Source: Peloplasma aerotolerans
GTDB taxonomy: Bacteria; Bacillota_I; Bacilli_A; Acholeplasmatales; Acholeplasmataceae
Assembly (NCBI RefSeq): GCF_030012175.1
Contig: NZ_JASCXW010000003.1
Location: forward strand, 51,727 to 115,726
Length of the DNA: 64,000 nucleotides
Direction of reading: 5' to 3'
Positions 27,014 through 35,118 of the stretch are shown here, piece after piece (the stretch's first letter is position 1; each line of letters begins with the position of its first letter). A program made the position numbers and the translations under genes. The notes under the pieces were generated by a model. The model was not told where the DNA came from, ran no database searches, and worked only from the letters and a program-made list of their open reading frames with translations.

Positions 27014-27280
27014 CTAATTTTCTAGGTTATTAACCATAAGAGCTAAACTTGATTTATGTCTAGCGACAAAGTTCTTATGAAAGATGCCTTTAGCTAATCC
27101 TTTATCTAACTTCTTATGTGCGAAAGATAATGATTCGATTGCTTTTTCTTTTTCATTAGCTGCTACAGCAGTTTCGACAGCTTTAATCGCAGTTTTTACG
27201 GATGATTTAAAAGAAGCGTTGTGTAAACGACGTTTTTCATTAGTTTTATTACGTTTAATTTGTTGTTTAATATTTGCCAC
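27014..27280 (-). CDS. rpsT: 30S ribosomal protein S20
   Basis: 88 residues, typical S20 length. The N-terminus ANIKQQIKRNKTNEKRRLHNASFKS and the SSLALMVNNL C-terminus are the S20 pattern of helices that bind 16S rRNA. The start is GTG at 27280: GGGAGGTG lies immediately upstream and the mature S20 begins with MANIK. A longer ATG start at 27295 overlaps the ribosome binding site. It is transcribed against its neighbours, as in Bacillus, with its own promoter and terminator. Confidence 0.96.
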   Translation of the reverse strand: MANIKQQIKRNKTNEKRRLHNASFKSSVKTAIKAVETAVAANEKEKAIESLSFAHKKLDKGLAKGIFHKNFVARHKSSLALMVNNLEN

Positions 27281-27307
27281 AATTTCACCTCCCATATGCG
27301 CATAACC

Positions 27308-27336
27308 ATTGTATCAAATGCATATTAAAATTGCAA
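27308..27336 (-). promoter_or_regulatory. rpsT promoter
   Basis: On the reverse strand: -35 TTGCAA (27336-27331), 17-base spacer, -10 TACAAT (27313-27308). It is divergent from the pgsA promoter. Confidence 0.78.
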
Positions 27337-27352
27337 CAGGAAACGCATATTT

Positions 27353-27362
27353 ATGGTAAAAT
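27353..27362 (+). promoter_or_regulatory. pgsA extended -10 promoter
   Basis: ATGG-TAAAAT at 27353-27362 matches the ATGN-TANAAT pattern of several other promoters in the window; the -35 is not clear. It lies about 30 bases before the pgsA ATG. Confidence 0.6.
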
Positions 27363-27391
27363 AAACTTATAAAGTTAAAGGAAGTAACAAA

Positions 27392-27961
27392 ATGACGACC
27401 GCAAATAAACTTACTATGCTTCGAGTCTTGATGATTCCAATAATGATTGTCTTTATTTATTTAAAGCCTTTGCAAATTCCAATTGGCTTTTTTGCTATGA
27501 ATATCAATCAATTTGTGTTTGCGATACTATTTGTGTTGGCTGCATTGACAGATATGTTAGATGGTTATGTTGCAAGAAAATATAATCAAATTACAACATT
27601 TGGAAAGTTTTTAGACCCAATAGCAGATAAAATATTGGTCTTAGCAGCATTTTTATATTTAATGGCTTTAGATCCATCTAGGGTACCTTTGTGGGCTGTA
27701 ATGATTGTTATCATACGTGAGTTTGCTGTTACAGGTATTCGATTGTTAGCCATTGAAAAAGGAAATGTGATTGCTGCATCTCCTTATGGGAAGTTTAAAA
27801 CCGCTTCTACGATGGTTGCATTAATTATTTTGTTATTTAATGACTTTGGGTTTCACCCAATTATAGGTAATGTTATTTTCTGGATAGCAATATTTTTTAC
27901 AGTCATTAGTGGTTTGGATTATCTTATCAAAAATAGAAGTACAATATTTGAGAGTATTTAA
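27392..27961 (+). CDS. pgsA: CDP-diacylglycerol-glycerol-3-phosphate 3-phosphatidyltransferase
   Basis: 189 residues, multi-pass membrane enzyme. The CDP-alcohol phosphotransferase motif DG-x2-AR-x8-G-x3-D-x3-D is intact in the stretch beginning DGYVARKYNQITTFG at about residue 55, ending with FLDPIADK. The N-terminus TTANKLTMLRVLMIP is that of PgsA. It makes phosphatidylglycerophosphate, the first step towards phosphatidylglycerol and cardiolipin. It stands next to recA, as in Bacillus; cinA, usually between them, is missing. Confidence 0.96.
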   Translation: MTTANKLTMLRVLMIPIMIVFIYLKPLQIPIGFFAMNINQFVFAILFVLAALTDMLDGYVARKYNQITTFGKFLDPIADKILVLAAFLYLMALDPSRVPLWAVMIVIIREFAVTGIRLLAIEKGNVIAASPYGKFKTASTMVALIILLFNDFGFHPIIGNVIFWIAIFFTVISGLDYLIKNRSTIFESI

Positions 27962-28007
27962 AGTAAATCAATAAAAAAACAACTATTATAAGTCGGAGGT
28001 AGACTCA

Positions 28008-29012
28008 ATGGATAAAGATAAAAGAGCGCAGGCCCTAGAGGTCGCAATGAAACAAATTGAAAAACAATATGGTAAAGGTTCAATTATGAGATTAGGTGAT
28101 GAACCTGATCGTCATATTGAAGCACATCCAACAGGATCTTTAGGGTTAGATATAGCATTAGGTATCGGTGGATATCCAAAAGGAAGAATTATAGAAATTT
28201 ATGGACCTGAAAGTTCAGGTAAAACAACACTGGCACTTCACGCAATTTCTGAAGTTCAAAAATTAGGTGGATATGTGGCGTTTATAGATGCTGAGCATGC
28301 ACTTGATCCACAATATGCAAGAGCTCTTGGTGTTGATGTAGATAATCTATTGTTATCACAACCAGACACTGGAGAACAAGCATTAGAAATCGCTGAAGCA
28401 TTGATTCGTAGTGGTTCTGTAGATATGATTGTTATTGACTCAGTTGCAGCATTAGTACCTGAAGCTGAAATCAATGGTGAAATGGGTGATTCTCATGTAG
28501 GTTTACAAGCTAGACTAATGAGTCAAGCAATGAGAAAACTATCAGGTGTTATTTCAAAAGCTAATTCTACAGCTATTTTTATTAATCAAATTCGTGAAAA
28601 AGTTGGTGTAATGTTTGGTTCACCTGAAACAACACCAGGCGGTAGAGCGTTAAAGTTCTACTCTTCTGTAAGACTAGAAATTAGACGTAGTGAGCAAATT
28701 AAAAATGCAACCGACATCGTTGGTAACAAAGCGAATATCAAGGTTGTAAAAAACAAAGTAGCACCACCATTTAAGGTTGTAAGTGTTGATATTATTTATG
28801 GTAAAGGTATATCTAGAGTTGGAGAACTCGTTGATTTAGCATCAGATCTTGATATTATTCAAAAAAGTGGAGCATGGTTTGCCTATGATGGAGAAAAAAT
28901 TGGTCAAGGTAGAGAGAATGCGAAACAGTACTTAACTGATCATCCTGACCTTATGAAAAAAGTTAATCAACAGGTTTTAGATCATCACAATATTTCATAC
29001 ACAAAAAAGTAA
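28008..29012 (+). CDS. recA: Recombinase RecA
   Basis: 334 residues, a full-length RecA. The Walker [10 protein letters not shown] is near residue 66, Walker B follows as [14 protein letters not shown], the L1/L2 loops show [17 protein letters not shown] and [20 protein letters not shown], and the C-terminal domain is short with a basic rather than strongly acidic end. It forms the nucleoprotein filament for recombination and SOS induction; no LexA box was seen in the leader. CGGAGGTAG precedes the ATG at 28008. A terminator follows at 29018. Confidence 0.98.
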   Translation: MDKDKRAQALEVAMKQIEKQYGKGSIMRLGDEPDRHIEAHPTGSLGLDIALGIGGYPKGRIIEIYGPESSGKTTLALHAISEVQKLGGYVAFIDAEHALDPQYARALGVDVDNLLLSQPDTGEQALEIAEALIRSGSVDMIVIDSVAALVPEAEINGEMGDSHVGLQARLMSQAMRKLSGVISKANSTAIFINQIREKVGVMFGSPETTPGGRALKFYSSVRLEIRRSEQIKNATDIVGNKANIKVVKNKVAPPFKVVSVDIIYGKGISRVGELVDLASDLDIIQKSGAWFAYDGEKIGQGRENAKQYLTDHPDLMKKVNQQVLDHHNISYTKK

Positions 29013-29017
29013 ATTAG

Positions 29018-29045
29018 ATGTCATACGAGAGTATGGCATTTTTTA
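29018..29045 (+). terminator. recA terminator
   Basis: Arms ATGTCATAC (29018-29026) and GTATGGCAT (29031-29039) with a GAGA tetraloop, one wobble pair, and a run of T's to 29044. Confidence 0.85.
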
Positions 29046-29130
29046 TATACTTTTGTATAAGCAAATCTCATAAAATATATAAATAAATATGTTAATCTAT
29101 TATAAGTATTAAATGAAATGAGGGAAGAAT

Positions 29131-29778
29131 ATGAAACAGCAATTATATGATGAATTTTATAAATATCTTGAACAAGAACAAAAAGATCAAGCTGTTAGGT
29201 ATGCGATTGGATTGTTAGACTCGAAAACTGTAACTATTGATGAACTTTATCAAGATTTTCTTACACCATCACTGATTCATTTTGAGTGTAAAACTGACGA
29301 TCTAGAAGTTTGCATTTGGAAAGAACACTTTCGAACATCAATCATCAGAACAATATTGGAATCAAGTTATATGTATATCATAGAACAAACAGAAAGAACA
29401 AAAAAATACGGGAAAAAAATTGTTGTTTTAACACCAACATTTGAATACCATGAGATTGGAGCAATCATTAATACACACTATTTTCTTCTTGAAGGATTTG
29501 ATGCTTCATATATTGGCGCAAACACCCCTAAAAATGAAATATTATCCGCTATACGTGCCTATCATCCTGATTATATAGCACTATCAGTGACCAACTCATA
29601 TAATTTGGTTATAACAAAGCAAATTACCGAAGAAATTAAAAGATTTTTTCCCGAGATAAAAATTATTTTGGGTGGTCAAGCCTTTTCAAATGAAGAGACG
29701 AATCGGTCACTAACCTACGATTACATATTACATAGTTATGAAGATATCAAGTTATTTGGAAAAGAGGTAAAATCATGA
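29131..29778 (+). CDS. Cobalamin-binding domain protein linked to an ABC transporter
   Basis: 215 residues, all of one helical-cap plus B12-binding (Rossmann) architecture. The lower-ligand motif is EYHEIG at residues 105-110, with His107. The C-terminal part has SYIGANTPKNEILSAI, PDYIALSVTN and IILGGQAFSNEET, typical strand-loop elements of B12-binding domains. The cap region has EH at 65-66 but not the Trp ten residues before it that is present in the paralogue at 33093. It has no DNA-binding or methyltransferase domain, so it is probably a sensor. It overlaps the permease by four bases (ATGA). Which ligand it binds, and whether it senses light, is open. Confidence 0.72.
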   Translation: MKQQLYDEFYKYLEQEQKDQAVRYAIGLLDSKTVTIDELYQDFLTPSLIHFECKTDDLEVCIWKEHFRTSIIRTILESSYMYIIEQTERTKKYGKKIVVLTPTFEYHEIGAIINTHYFLLEGFDASYIGANTPKNEILSAIRAYHPDYIALSVTNSYNLVITKQITEEIKRFFPEIKIILGGQAFSNEETNRSLTYDYILHSYEDIKLFGKEVKS

Positions 29779-30935
29779 GACTAGCATTACAAATAGCTTG
29801 GCGTTTTTTGACATCTGCGAAAAGACAGACTTTAATTATTATTCTAGGTATATCAATAGGTGTTTCGGTTCAAGTTTTTATTGGGTCATTAATATTAGGG
29901 TTGCAAAAAAGCTTAGTAGATTCAACAATAGGTTCATCTTCACATATTACTGTTGTTCATCAAGAAGATAATGAATTCATAAATGACTACATGACAACAG
30001 TATCAGAAATTGAGGCATCAAATGAGATGATCATTGCAGTATCCCCAACAATCAACTTAGGTGGCATTTTAGAGAATGAAAGTGTTAAAAAAGAGATATT
30101 CTTTAGAGGTTTTGATTTAGATAGAGCTAATGAAATATATGATTTTAACTCAAAGTTATCTATGGGAAGCACATTACCAGTAAATATAAATGATATACTA
30201 CTCGGTATTGGCTTAAAAGATGAATTAAACTTGTCAATTGGTGATCCTATTACCATTGAGATCAATGGTGATTTTAGGACATTAAACGTTGTCGGTTTCT
30301 TTGATTTTAACGTTGCTCAAATTAATAGAACTTGGGGGATTAGCACGTTATCAACGCTTCAAGATATCTTAAATGATACTAGTCTTGTTAGTTCAATTGA
30401 ACTGCAAATTCAAGAAGTGTTTGAAGCTGTGTCTATATCAACATCACTAGACCAGATGCTTATATCAAGAAGTCTAACAACGACCAATTGGATGAATGAA
30501 AATCAAGAACTACTAAGTGGCTTGCAAGGACAAAGTATATCGTCACTCATGATTCAAGTATTTGTTATCATTTCAGTGGTTTTAGGTATTTCTTCAGTGC
30601 TTGCGATTACAGTGATGCAAAAATCTAGACAAATAGGCATACTAAAAGCAATGGGTATTCAAGACAAAGATGCATCATATGTATTTTTATTTGAAGGATT
30701 TATTTTGGGGATTTTTGGAGCTCTCGGTGGTGTGATGATTGGATTAGGTTTATCATATACCTTTACGACATTTGCATTGAATCCTGATGGATCACCTGTG
30801 GTACCTTTAAATATAGATTCAGGTTTTATTGCTTTATCAGCAGCAATTGCATTGATTGCATCAACTCTAGCTGCGCTTATACCAGCAATTAAGTCATCAA
30901 AACTGACAGTTATTGAGGTGATTAGAAATGCCTAA
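29775..30935 (+). CDS. FtsX/MacB-like ABC transporter permease
   Basis: 386 residues. One membrane segment lies near the N-terminus (about residues 18-40, FTSAKRQTLIIILGISIGVSV region), a large extracytoplasmic domain spans roughly 45-250, and three membrane segments form the C-terminal FtsX domain, with VMQKSRQIGILKAMG as the coupling helix after the second. This is the LolC/MacB type, which moves lipids, lipoproteins or peptides rather than small solutes. It overlaps the B12-binding protein by four bases and the ATPase by eight, so the three form one operon. Confidence 0.88.
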   Translation: MRLALQIAWRFLTSAKRQTLIIILGISIGVSVQVFIGSLILGLQKSLVDSTIGSSSHITVVHQEDNEFINDYMTTVSEIEASNEMIIAVSPTINLGGILENESVKKEIFFRGFDLDRANEIYDFNSKLSMGSTLPVNINDILLGIGLKDELNLSIGDPITIEINGDFRTLNVVGFFDFNVAQINRTWGISTLSTLQDILNDTSLVSSIELQIQEVFEAVSISTSLDQMLISRSLTTTNWMNENQELLSGLQGQSISSLMIQVFVIISVVLGISSVLAITVMQKSRQIGILKAMGIQDKDASYVFLFEGFILGIFGALGGVMIGLGLSYTFTTFALNPDGSPVVPLNIDSGFIALSAAIALIASTLAALIPAIKSSKLTVIEVIRNA

Positions 30936-31635
30936 CATTATTGAACTAAAAAATATAAATAAAACATATGGGTCAAAAACATCTAATCCAACACAAGTCC
31001 TGTTCGATTTAAATCTCAGCTTTGAAGAACATACATTTAACTCTATTATTGGACAGTCAGGTAGTGGAAAGAGCACACTCCTAAACATTTTGGGAACTCT
31101 TGATAAAGCTACGAGTGGGGATGTTTTCATCAATGGAACTAATACACAAGAAATGAAGAAAAACGAACTATCAATGTTAAGAAATGAAACCATCGGTTTT
31201 ATCTTCCAATTTCATTATCTCTTACCAGAGTTTACAGCATTAGAAAATGTCTTATTACCATATAGAATATCAAAAAGACCAATTACAAAAGAAGTTCAAG
31301 ATAGAGCGATTGAGTTGTTGGAAATTGTTGGATTAACGAAAGTTAAAGATAATTTATCAATCAACATGTCTGGTGGACAGCAACAAAGAGTTGCTATTGC
31401 AAGAAGTTTAATCAATAATCCTAAAATCATTCTAGCTGATGAACCTACAGGAAACTTGGATAGTGATACAACTGAACAAGTTTACGAGTTGTTAAGAGAA
31501 ATCAATAAAAAATACAAAACAACTTTCATTATTATAACGCATGACAGACATATAGCTGAGAAAGCAGATCGCATTATCGAAATTAAAGATGGAAGAATTA
31601 ACTTTGATATTAAAAAGTCAAATAATGAATCATAA
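30928..31635 (+). CDS. ABC transporter ATP-binding protein (LolD/MacB type)
   Basis: 235 residues. Walker A GQSGSGKSTL near residue 37, Q-loop FQFHYLLPEFTALENVLLP, signature NMSGGQQQRVAIARSL near 144, Walker B ILADEPTGNLD and H-loop ITHD are all intact. The X-loop and overall pattern match LolD-type exporters that work with FtsX permeases. It ends 27 bases before the thioesterase gene, with a TATAAT at 31638-31643 in between. The transported substance is unknown. Confidence 0.93.
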   Translation: MPNIIELKNINKTYGSKTSNPTQVLFDLNLSFEEHTFNSIIGQSGSGKSTLLNILGTLDKATSGDVFINGTNTQEMKKNELSMLRNETIGFIFQFHYLLPEFTALENVLLPYRISKRPITKEVQDRAIELLEIVGLTKVKDNLSINMSGGQQQRVAIARSLINNPKIILADEPTGNLDSDTTEQVYELLREINKKYKTTFIIITHDRHIAEKADRIIEIKDGRINFDIKKSNNES

Positions 31636-31662
31636 GTTATAATAGAAATAGGAGGTATGAGT

Positions 31663-32073
31663 ATGAAATCAGTTATGACAATTGAACCAAGATATCAAGA
31701 GACCGATCAAATGGGTGTTATTCATCATTCTGTATATCCAATATGGTATGAAATGGGTAGGGTTAAATTTTGTGATGATATTGGTATACCATTTTCTAAA
31801 ATAGAAGATCAAAATATTCGGTTAGCAATGGTAGAGATGAAATCTACATTTAGAAAACCTTCTAAATTCGGAGAAACACTAACACAAAGAACATTATTAA
31901 TTGCATTGTCAGGTGTTCAAATGAACTTTAGATATGAGTTGTTTAACAAGGATAACGAGTTGATTCATATTGGAGAAACAAGACTTGTTTGGTTAAATGA
32001 ACAATTTAAGCCAACAAATATTGAAAAATCAAATCCTGAAATCTTCAAAATTTTTAACAAAAACGTTGAATAA
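31663..32073 (+). CDS. 4HBT-family acyl-CoA thioesterase (YbgC/FadM type)
   Basis: 136 residues, a single hot-dog fold. The catalytic region YQETDQMGVIHHSVYPIWYEMGR fits the 4HBT family, with the active Asp in TDQMG near residue 16. It should hydrolyse acyl-CoA or acyl-ACP thioesters. GGAGG at 31651-31655 sits seven bases before the ATG at 31663; an ATG at 31657 is too close to be likely. It probably has its own promoter (TATAAT at 31638) and a terminator at 32074 shared with the convergent GGDEF gene. Confidence 0.85.
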   Translation: MKSVMTIEPRYQETDQMGVIHHSVYPIWYEMGRVKFCDDIGIPFSKIEDQNIRLAMVEMKSTFRKPSKFGETLTQRTLLIALSGVQMNFRYELFNKDNELIHIGETRLVWLNEQFKPTNIEKSNPEIFKIFNKNVE

Positions 32074-32126
32074 TAAAAAAAGATACATCATAACAAATCA
32101 ATTTGTTGGTGTATCTTTTTGTTTTT
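32074..32126. terminator. Bidirectional terminator between thioesterase and GGDEF genes
   Basis: A long A-rich/T-rich inverted repeat: AAAAAGATACA near 32077-32086 pairs with TGTATCTTTTT near 32110-32120, and AACAAAT with ATTTGTT at the loop end. It works for both converging genes. Confidence 0.8.
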
Positions 32127-32130
32127 ATAT

Positions 32131-33096
32131 TTAATCTTCTTGATTTCGATAAACGAAATATCTATTTTTCCCTGATTTTTTGGCATTATACATAGCATCA
32201 TCGGCTTGATCAATGAGAACATGGATTTCATCAGAATCTTTAGGATATTCAGCGAATCCTAAACTAATAGCTAAATCAAGCTCAATATCACTAATTTTTA
32301 TAGGGTGAATAACCTCGGTTTTAAATGTTTCCCAGATGTCATCATAAAAAGATTTGCCAAGTTCATCAAGGTTATATAAAAATATACCAAATTCATCACC
32401 AGCAATTCTCATTTTTACTGAATTTGAAAAGGGCAAACTTTTTAATCTATTGGCGAATTCAACAAGATATTGATCACCAATACTATGTCCATAAGAATCA
32501 TTGATATCTTTAAAATCATCAATGTCTATAAACATAAAAACACCTTTTTTATTTGGATTATTTTTAACAGCTAACATAATTTCATCACGATATTGATAAC
32601 GGCTAACTAAGCTGGTTAACGGGTCTGAGACTAAACGATCATTAAGTAAAGTATTGTATTTGTTAAGTTGCTGGTTCATTTTTTCTATTTGTCTAGATTT
32701 GTTCAGAAGTTCATTATTCAGCCGCTGCATGTTTTCAAACAAGCTTTGTGTTGAATCAGCTGTTGTCAATGTATTTTTTAAGTATTCTGAAACGAGTGCA
32801 TCCAACATGTTTAAAAAGGTTTTTTTTGATGTATTCGATAACAACTTATTCGTCATAAACAAAAAGAACTGTCCGCCAGCTGGTCTTAAATATAACCAAA
32901 CATGAGCGTTACAAAAATCAGACTTCATTTCAAAAACTTTTTTATGCTGCTTCATTGTTTTTTGTAATTGATCAACTGTTTTATCGTCAAACATGCTGAA
33001 AATAGAATGATTGTTTGGACCTATACAGTTAAACTCATCAACATACTTTTTTTGGATGATGCCAAGTTCGCTAATGCGTATTAACAAATCTTTCAT
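32131..33096 (-). CDS. Probable diguanylate cyclase (GGDEF domain)
   Basis: 321 residues. The first 115 form an unrecognised soluble sensor domain with no membrane segment. A coiled coil follows (about 117-150), then a GGDEF domain from SDPLTSLVSR. FIDIDDFKDIND (about 190-200) provides the metal-binding Asp; the active loop is AGDEF at 232-236, a natural variant that is often active. No RxxD inhibitory site is visible upstream of the loop. It would make cyclic di-GMP. Its ATG overlaps the TGA of the B12-binding gene by four bases, so it is translated together with that sensor. Confidence 0.85.
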   Translation of the reverse strand: MKDLLIRISELGIIQKKYVDEFNCIGPNNHSIFSMFDDKTVDQLQKTMKQHKKVFEMKSDFCNAHVWLYLRPAGGQFFLFMTNKLLSNTSKKTFLNMLDALVSEYLKNTLTTADSTQSLFENMQRLNNELLNKSRQIEKMNQQLNKYNTLLNDRLVSDPLTSLVSRYQYRDEIMLAVKNNPNKKGVFMFIDIDDFKDINDSYGHSIGDQYLVEFANRLKSLPFSNSVKMRIAGDEFGIFLYNLDELGKSFYDDIWETFKTEVIHPIKISDIELDLAISLGFAEYPKDSDEIHVLIDQADDAMYNAKKSGKNRYFVYRNQED

Positions 33097-34160
33097 GTTT
33101 TACCTCTAAATGTCTGATCTGCCCATTTAATTAAAGAATTCGCATCATTGGTTGAAATATCAACTGCCCATTTTTTCCATACTTGATTAGTCATTTGAAA
33201 TGCTCGACCACCTACAGCAATCTTTAATTTTGGGTAATCCTTTTTTATAGCCACAACTATATCTTTGCATTCTATTAAATGCTGGGGCATTGTAACAGAT
33301 AAAGCAATCAAATCAGGTTGATGTATTTTGATACTTTTTAAAATAGATGCTTTAGGTACTGAGGCACCTAAATAGGTACTATCCCAGCCATGATACTCAA
33401 ATAAATCTGAAATCATTCTACCGCCTATTTCATGAAGTTCGCTACCAACGCTGCAAGCTAAAATTTTTAATCCATTTTTATCTGTGTCAAATATTTTTGT
33501 ATAAAATTGTGACAATACTACTTGGGTAATTGACGTCATATAATGCTCTTGATCAACAGATATTTTGCATTGATGCCACATTTCGCCAATTTCCTTCATC
33601 ACTTCTTGAAGAACATCAACATAAATTTCTTCAATAGAATAACCCAAATCAGCAATGCTAGTCATATATAATACTGCACTTTTAGAATCATGGTTCAATA
33701 AATAATCTAAATATGTCTTGCGGATTACGCCATACTTTCCCTTGTCAAAAGTTGAGTCTAGATTATCAAACGTCACGTCCCTGGTGATGATCAACGCGTT
33801 ATCTAAGTGCTTCTTAACATTTACAAAATCACTTGGTTCTAGAACATCTTTTAATGTATCAGCTAATAATTGATAGTGTAGATACATGTGTTCTTTAATT
33901 CTCGCTGGGGTTAATTCAGGCATTAAACTAACCATGAGTTGAATTAACCATAATGCATAGTCTTTGAAAACTTTTTCATCATCTAGTTGATAGGCAACTT
34001 GCAAAAAACTTAGATTATGTAAAATATCCTCATACATCTTTCTTTTTCGATATTCATCATATTCGCTTTCAAGTTTTTGATCAACCTCAAAATGTTTTTT
34101 ATAAACGACATCAGCAACTCTACTGAATTGACTTGTTAATTGATGAAAAAGTAATCCCAT
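33093..34160 (-). CDS. CarH-like B12-binding (putative photoreceptor) protein
   Basis: 355 residues. An N-terminal helical part (about 1-145) has no recognised family; it is followed by a B12 cap domain and a cobalamin-binding Rossmann domain. The cap has W195-H196 and E205-H206, the same spacing as the Trp-His and Glu-His that cover adenosylcobalamin in the photoreceptor CarH; ELHEIG at 241-246 supplies the lower axial His243. No DNA-binding domain exists. The likely output is the GGDEF enzyme encoded next, coupled by an ATGA overlap. I use the ATG at 34160 because AAAGGAG precedes it; an in-frame TTG at 34181 lies upstream of that site. Confidence 0.8.
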   Translation of the reverse strand: MGLLFHQLTSQFSRVADVVYKKHFEVDQKLESEYDEYRKRKMYEDILHNLSFLQVAYQLDDEKVFKDYALWLIQLMVSLMPELTPARIKEHMYLHYQLLADTLKDVLEPSDFVNVKKHLDNALIITRDVTFDNLDSTFDKGKYGVIRKTYLDYLLNHDSKSAVLYMTSIADLGYSIEEIYVDVLQEVMKEIGEMWHQCKISVDQEHYMTSITQVVLSQFYTKIFDTDKNGLKILACSVGSELHEIGGRMISDLFEYHGWDSTYLGASVPKASILKSIKIHQPDLIALSVTMPQHLIECKDIVVAIKKDYPKLKIAVGGRAFQMTNQVWKKWAVDISTNDANSLIKWADQTFRGKT

Positions 34161-34194
34161 GATTATTTCTCCTTTAATCAATTTTATTACCTAA

Positions 34195-34204
34195 ATTATA
34201 ACAT
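34195..34204 (-). promoter_or_regulatory. Extended -10 promoter of the B12-GGDEF operon
   Basis: Reverse-strand ATGTTATAAT, the same extended -10 as for rnr and cmk. No good -35 is seen; the inverted repeat at 34207-34242 covers that place. Confidence 0.65.
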
Positions 34205-34206
34205 AG

Positions 34207-34242
34207 TTACCCAGTTATTATTTATAGTTAATATAAGGGTAA
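34207..34242. repeat. Inverted repeat, possible operator of the B12-GGDEF operon
   Basis: TTACCC at 34207-34212 and GGGTAA at 34237-34242 are a perfect inverted repeat with 24 bases between. AGTTA occurs three times in and beside it (34205, 34213, 34226). It covers the -35 region of the reverse-strand promoter. Regulatory function is inference. Confidence 0.3.
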
Positions 34243-34246
34243 TCAT

Positions 34247-34297
34247 AAAAAAAGACTTTGATATCATCAGCATGATGACATAAAGTCTAATTTTTTT
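34247..34297 (-). terminator. Terminator of the unknown membrane-protein gene
   Basis: AGACTTT (34253-34259) pairs with AAAGTCT (34282-34288), with an inner CATCA/TGATG pairing, flanked by A's and T's on both sides, so it could act in both directions. Confidence 0.75.
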
Positions 34298-34298
34298 A

Positions 34299-34940
34299 TT
34301 ATACAACAACTTTATCTGGGTTAATATCACTTAAGATATATTGCAAATAAACAGTTTTTGTAATTTGATTTGACGCAGTTACAAATGTATATTCTATTTT
34401 TAAATATAAAATAGGTTCTTCAACAGTAACGAACCATAAAGGTTTAACCGGGAGTTCATAATTAAATGGAATTTGTACGTTTCGTGCAGTCTGAGTTAAT
34501 GTAACAGGGTTGCCGATAGATCGAATATCAGTCCAATCTGTTTTAAGAACTGGCGTTACAGTCATAGAACTAACTGAATAGTTTTGTCTTGCTGTATAAA
34601 ACATAGAAAACATGTAATACCCACCAGTTAACTCATCTTCATCATTAAGGACTGGATATTTAAGTTCTTTCCAATCAATAGTCAGTTCAAAAGCATCAAT
34701 AGCATCCATATCAGTGAATTTAGAGATATACTCAGTTGAATCAGTTACTTGTTGATCAAAATGAACTTTTCGATGTGTTGTATAAGTTCCTACATAGGCA
34801 GTCAATAAGAGTGTTAAAGGTATAATAATTAAGAAAGAATATGTTACAACTTTTATTCGATTTTTGTGTAGCCATTTCCAAAAATTAAATTCTGCAGCTA
34901 CTGGTTTATTTTTTATCATAATATAAGAATGCTCCTTCAT
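34299..34940 (-). CDS. Membrane-anchored protein of unknown function
   Basis: 213 residues. I do not recognise the family. After a short cytoplasmic part there is one membrane segment (about residues 31-51, VVTYSFLIIIPLTLLLTAYV); the remainder is beta-rich and would be outside the cell. It has no Cys and no lipobox. The start is uncertain: ATG at 34940 or ATG at 34919, the latter having AAGGAG 12 bases upstream. It has its own terminator and a reverse-strand TATAAT in the 34950-34970 region, divergent from rny. It lies at the edge of the block inserted between recA and rny. Confidence 0.6.
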   Translation of the reverse strand: MKEHSYIMIKNKPVAAEFNFWKWLHKNRIKVVTYSFLIIIPLTLLLTAYVGTYTTHRKVHFDQQVTDSTEYISKFTDMDAIDAFELTIDWKELKYPVLNDEDELTGGYYMFSMFYTARQNYSVSSMTVTPVLKTDWTDIRSIGNPVTLTQTARNVQIPFNYELPVKPLWFVTVEEPILYLKIEYTFVTASNQITKTVYLQYILSDINPDKVVV

Positions 34941-35015
34941 CTTGTTTTCACATCTTATTATACCTTAAAATCAAAAAAATAAAAATGAAAACCAAAATCT
35001 TTAATGGTTTCTTCA

Positions 35016-35045
35016 TTGACTTGATAACAAAAAATAAGGTATAAT
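35016..35045 (+). promoter_or_regulatory. Promoter for rny
   Basis: -35 TTGACT at 35016-35021, 18-base spacer, -10 TATAAT at 35040-35045, about 70 bases before rny. The leader between is AT-rich and shows no obvious hairpin. Confidence 0.8.
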
Positions 35046-35118
35046 GATTTAGTACAACTAGTATGTGACAATTTGATTTTATCAATTGTTAAAAATAAAA
35101 TAAAATGGAGGTGTAATA

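Noticed and set aside
27084..27305. Forward open frame of 73 codons over rpsT
   Set aside because: It overlaps the S20 gene and its ribosome binding site on the other strand. S20 is well supported.
34941..35118. Riboswitch before rny
   Set aside because: The stretch holds divergent promoters and a plain AT-rich leader; no conserved riboswitch element is seen.
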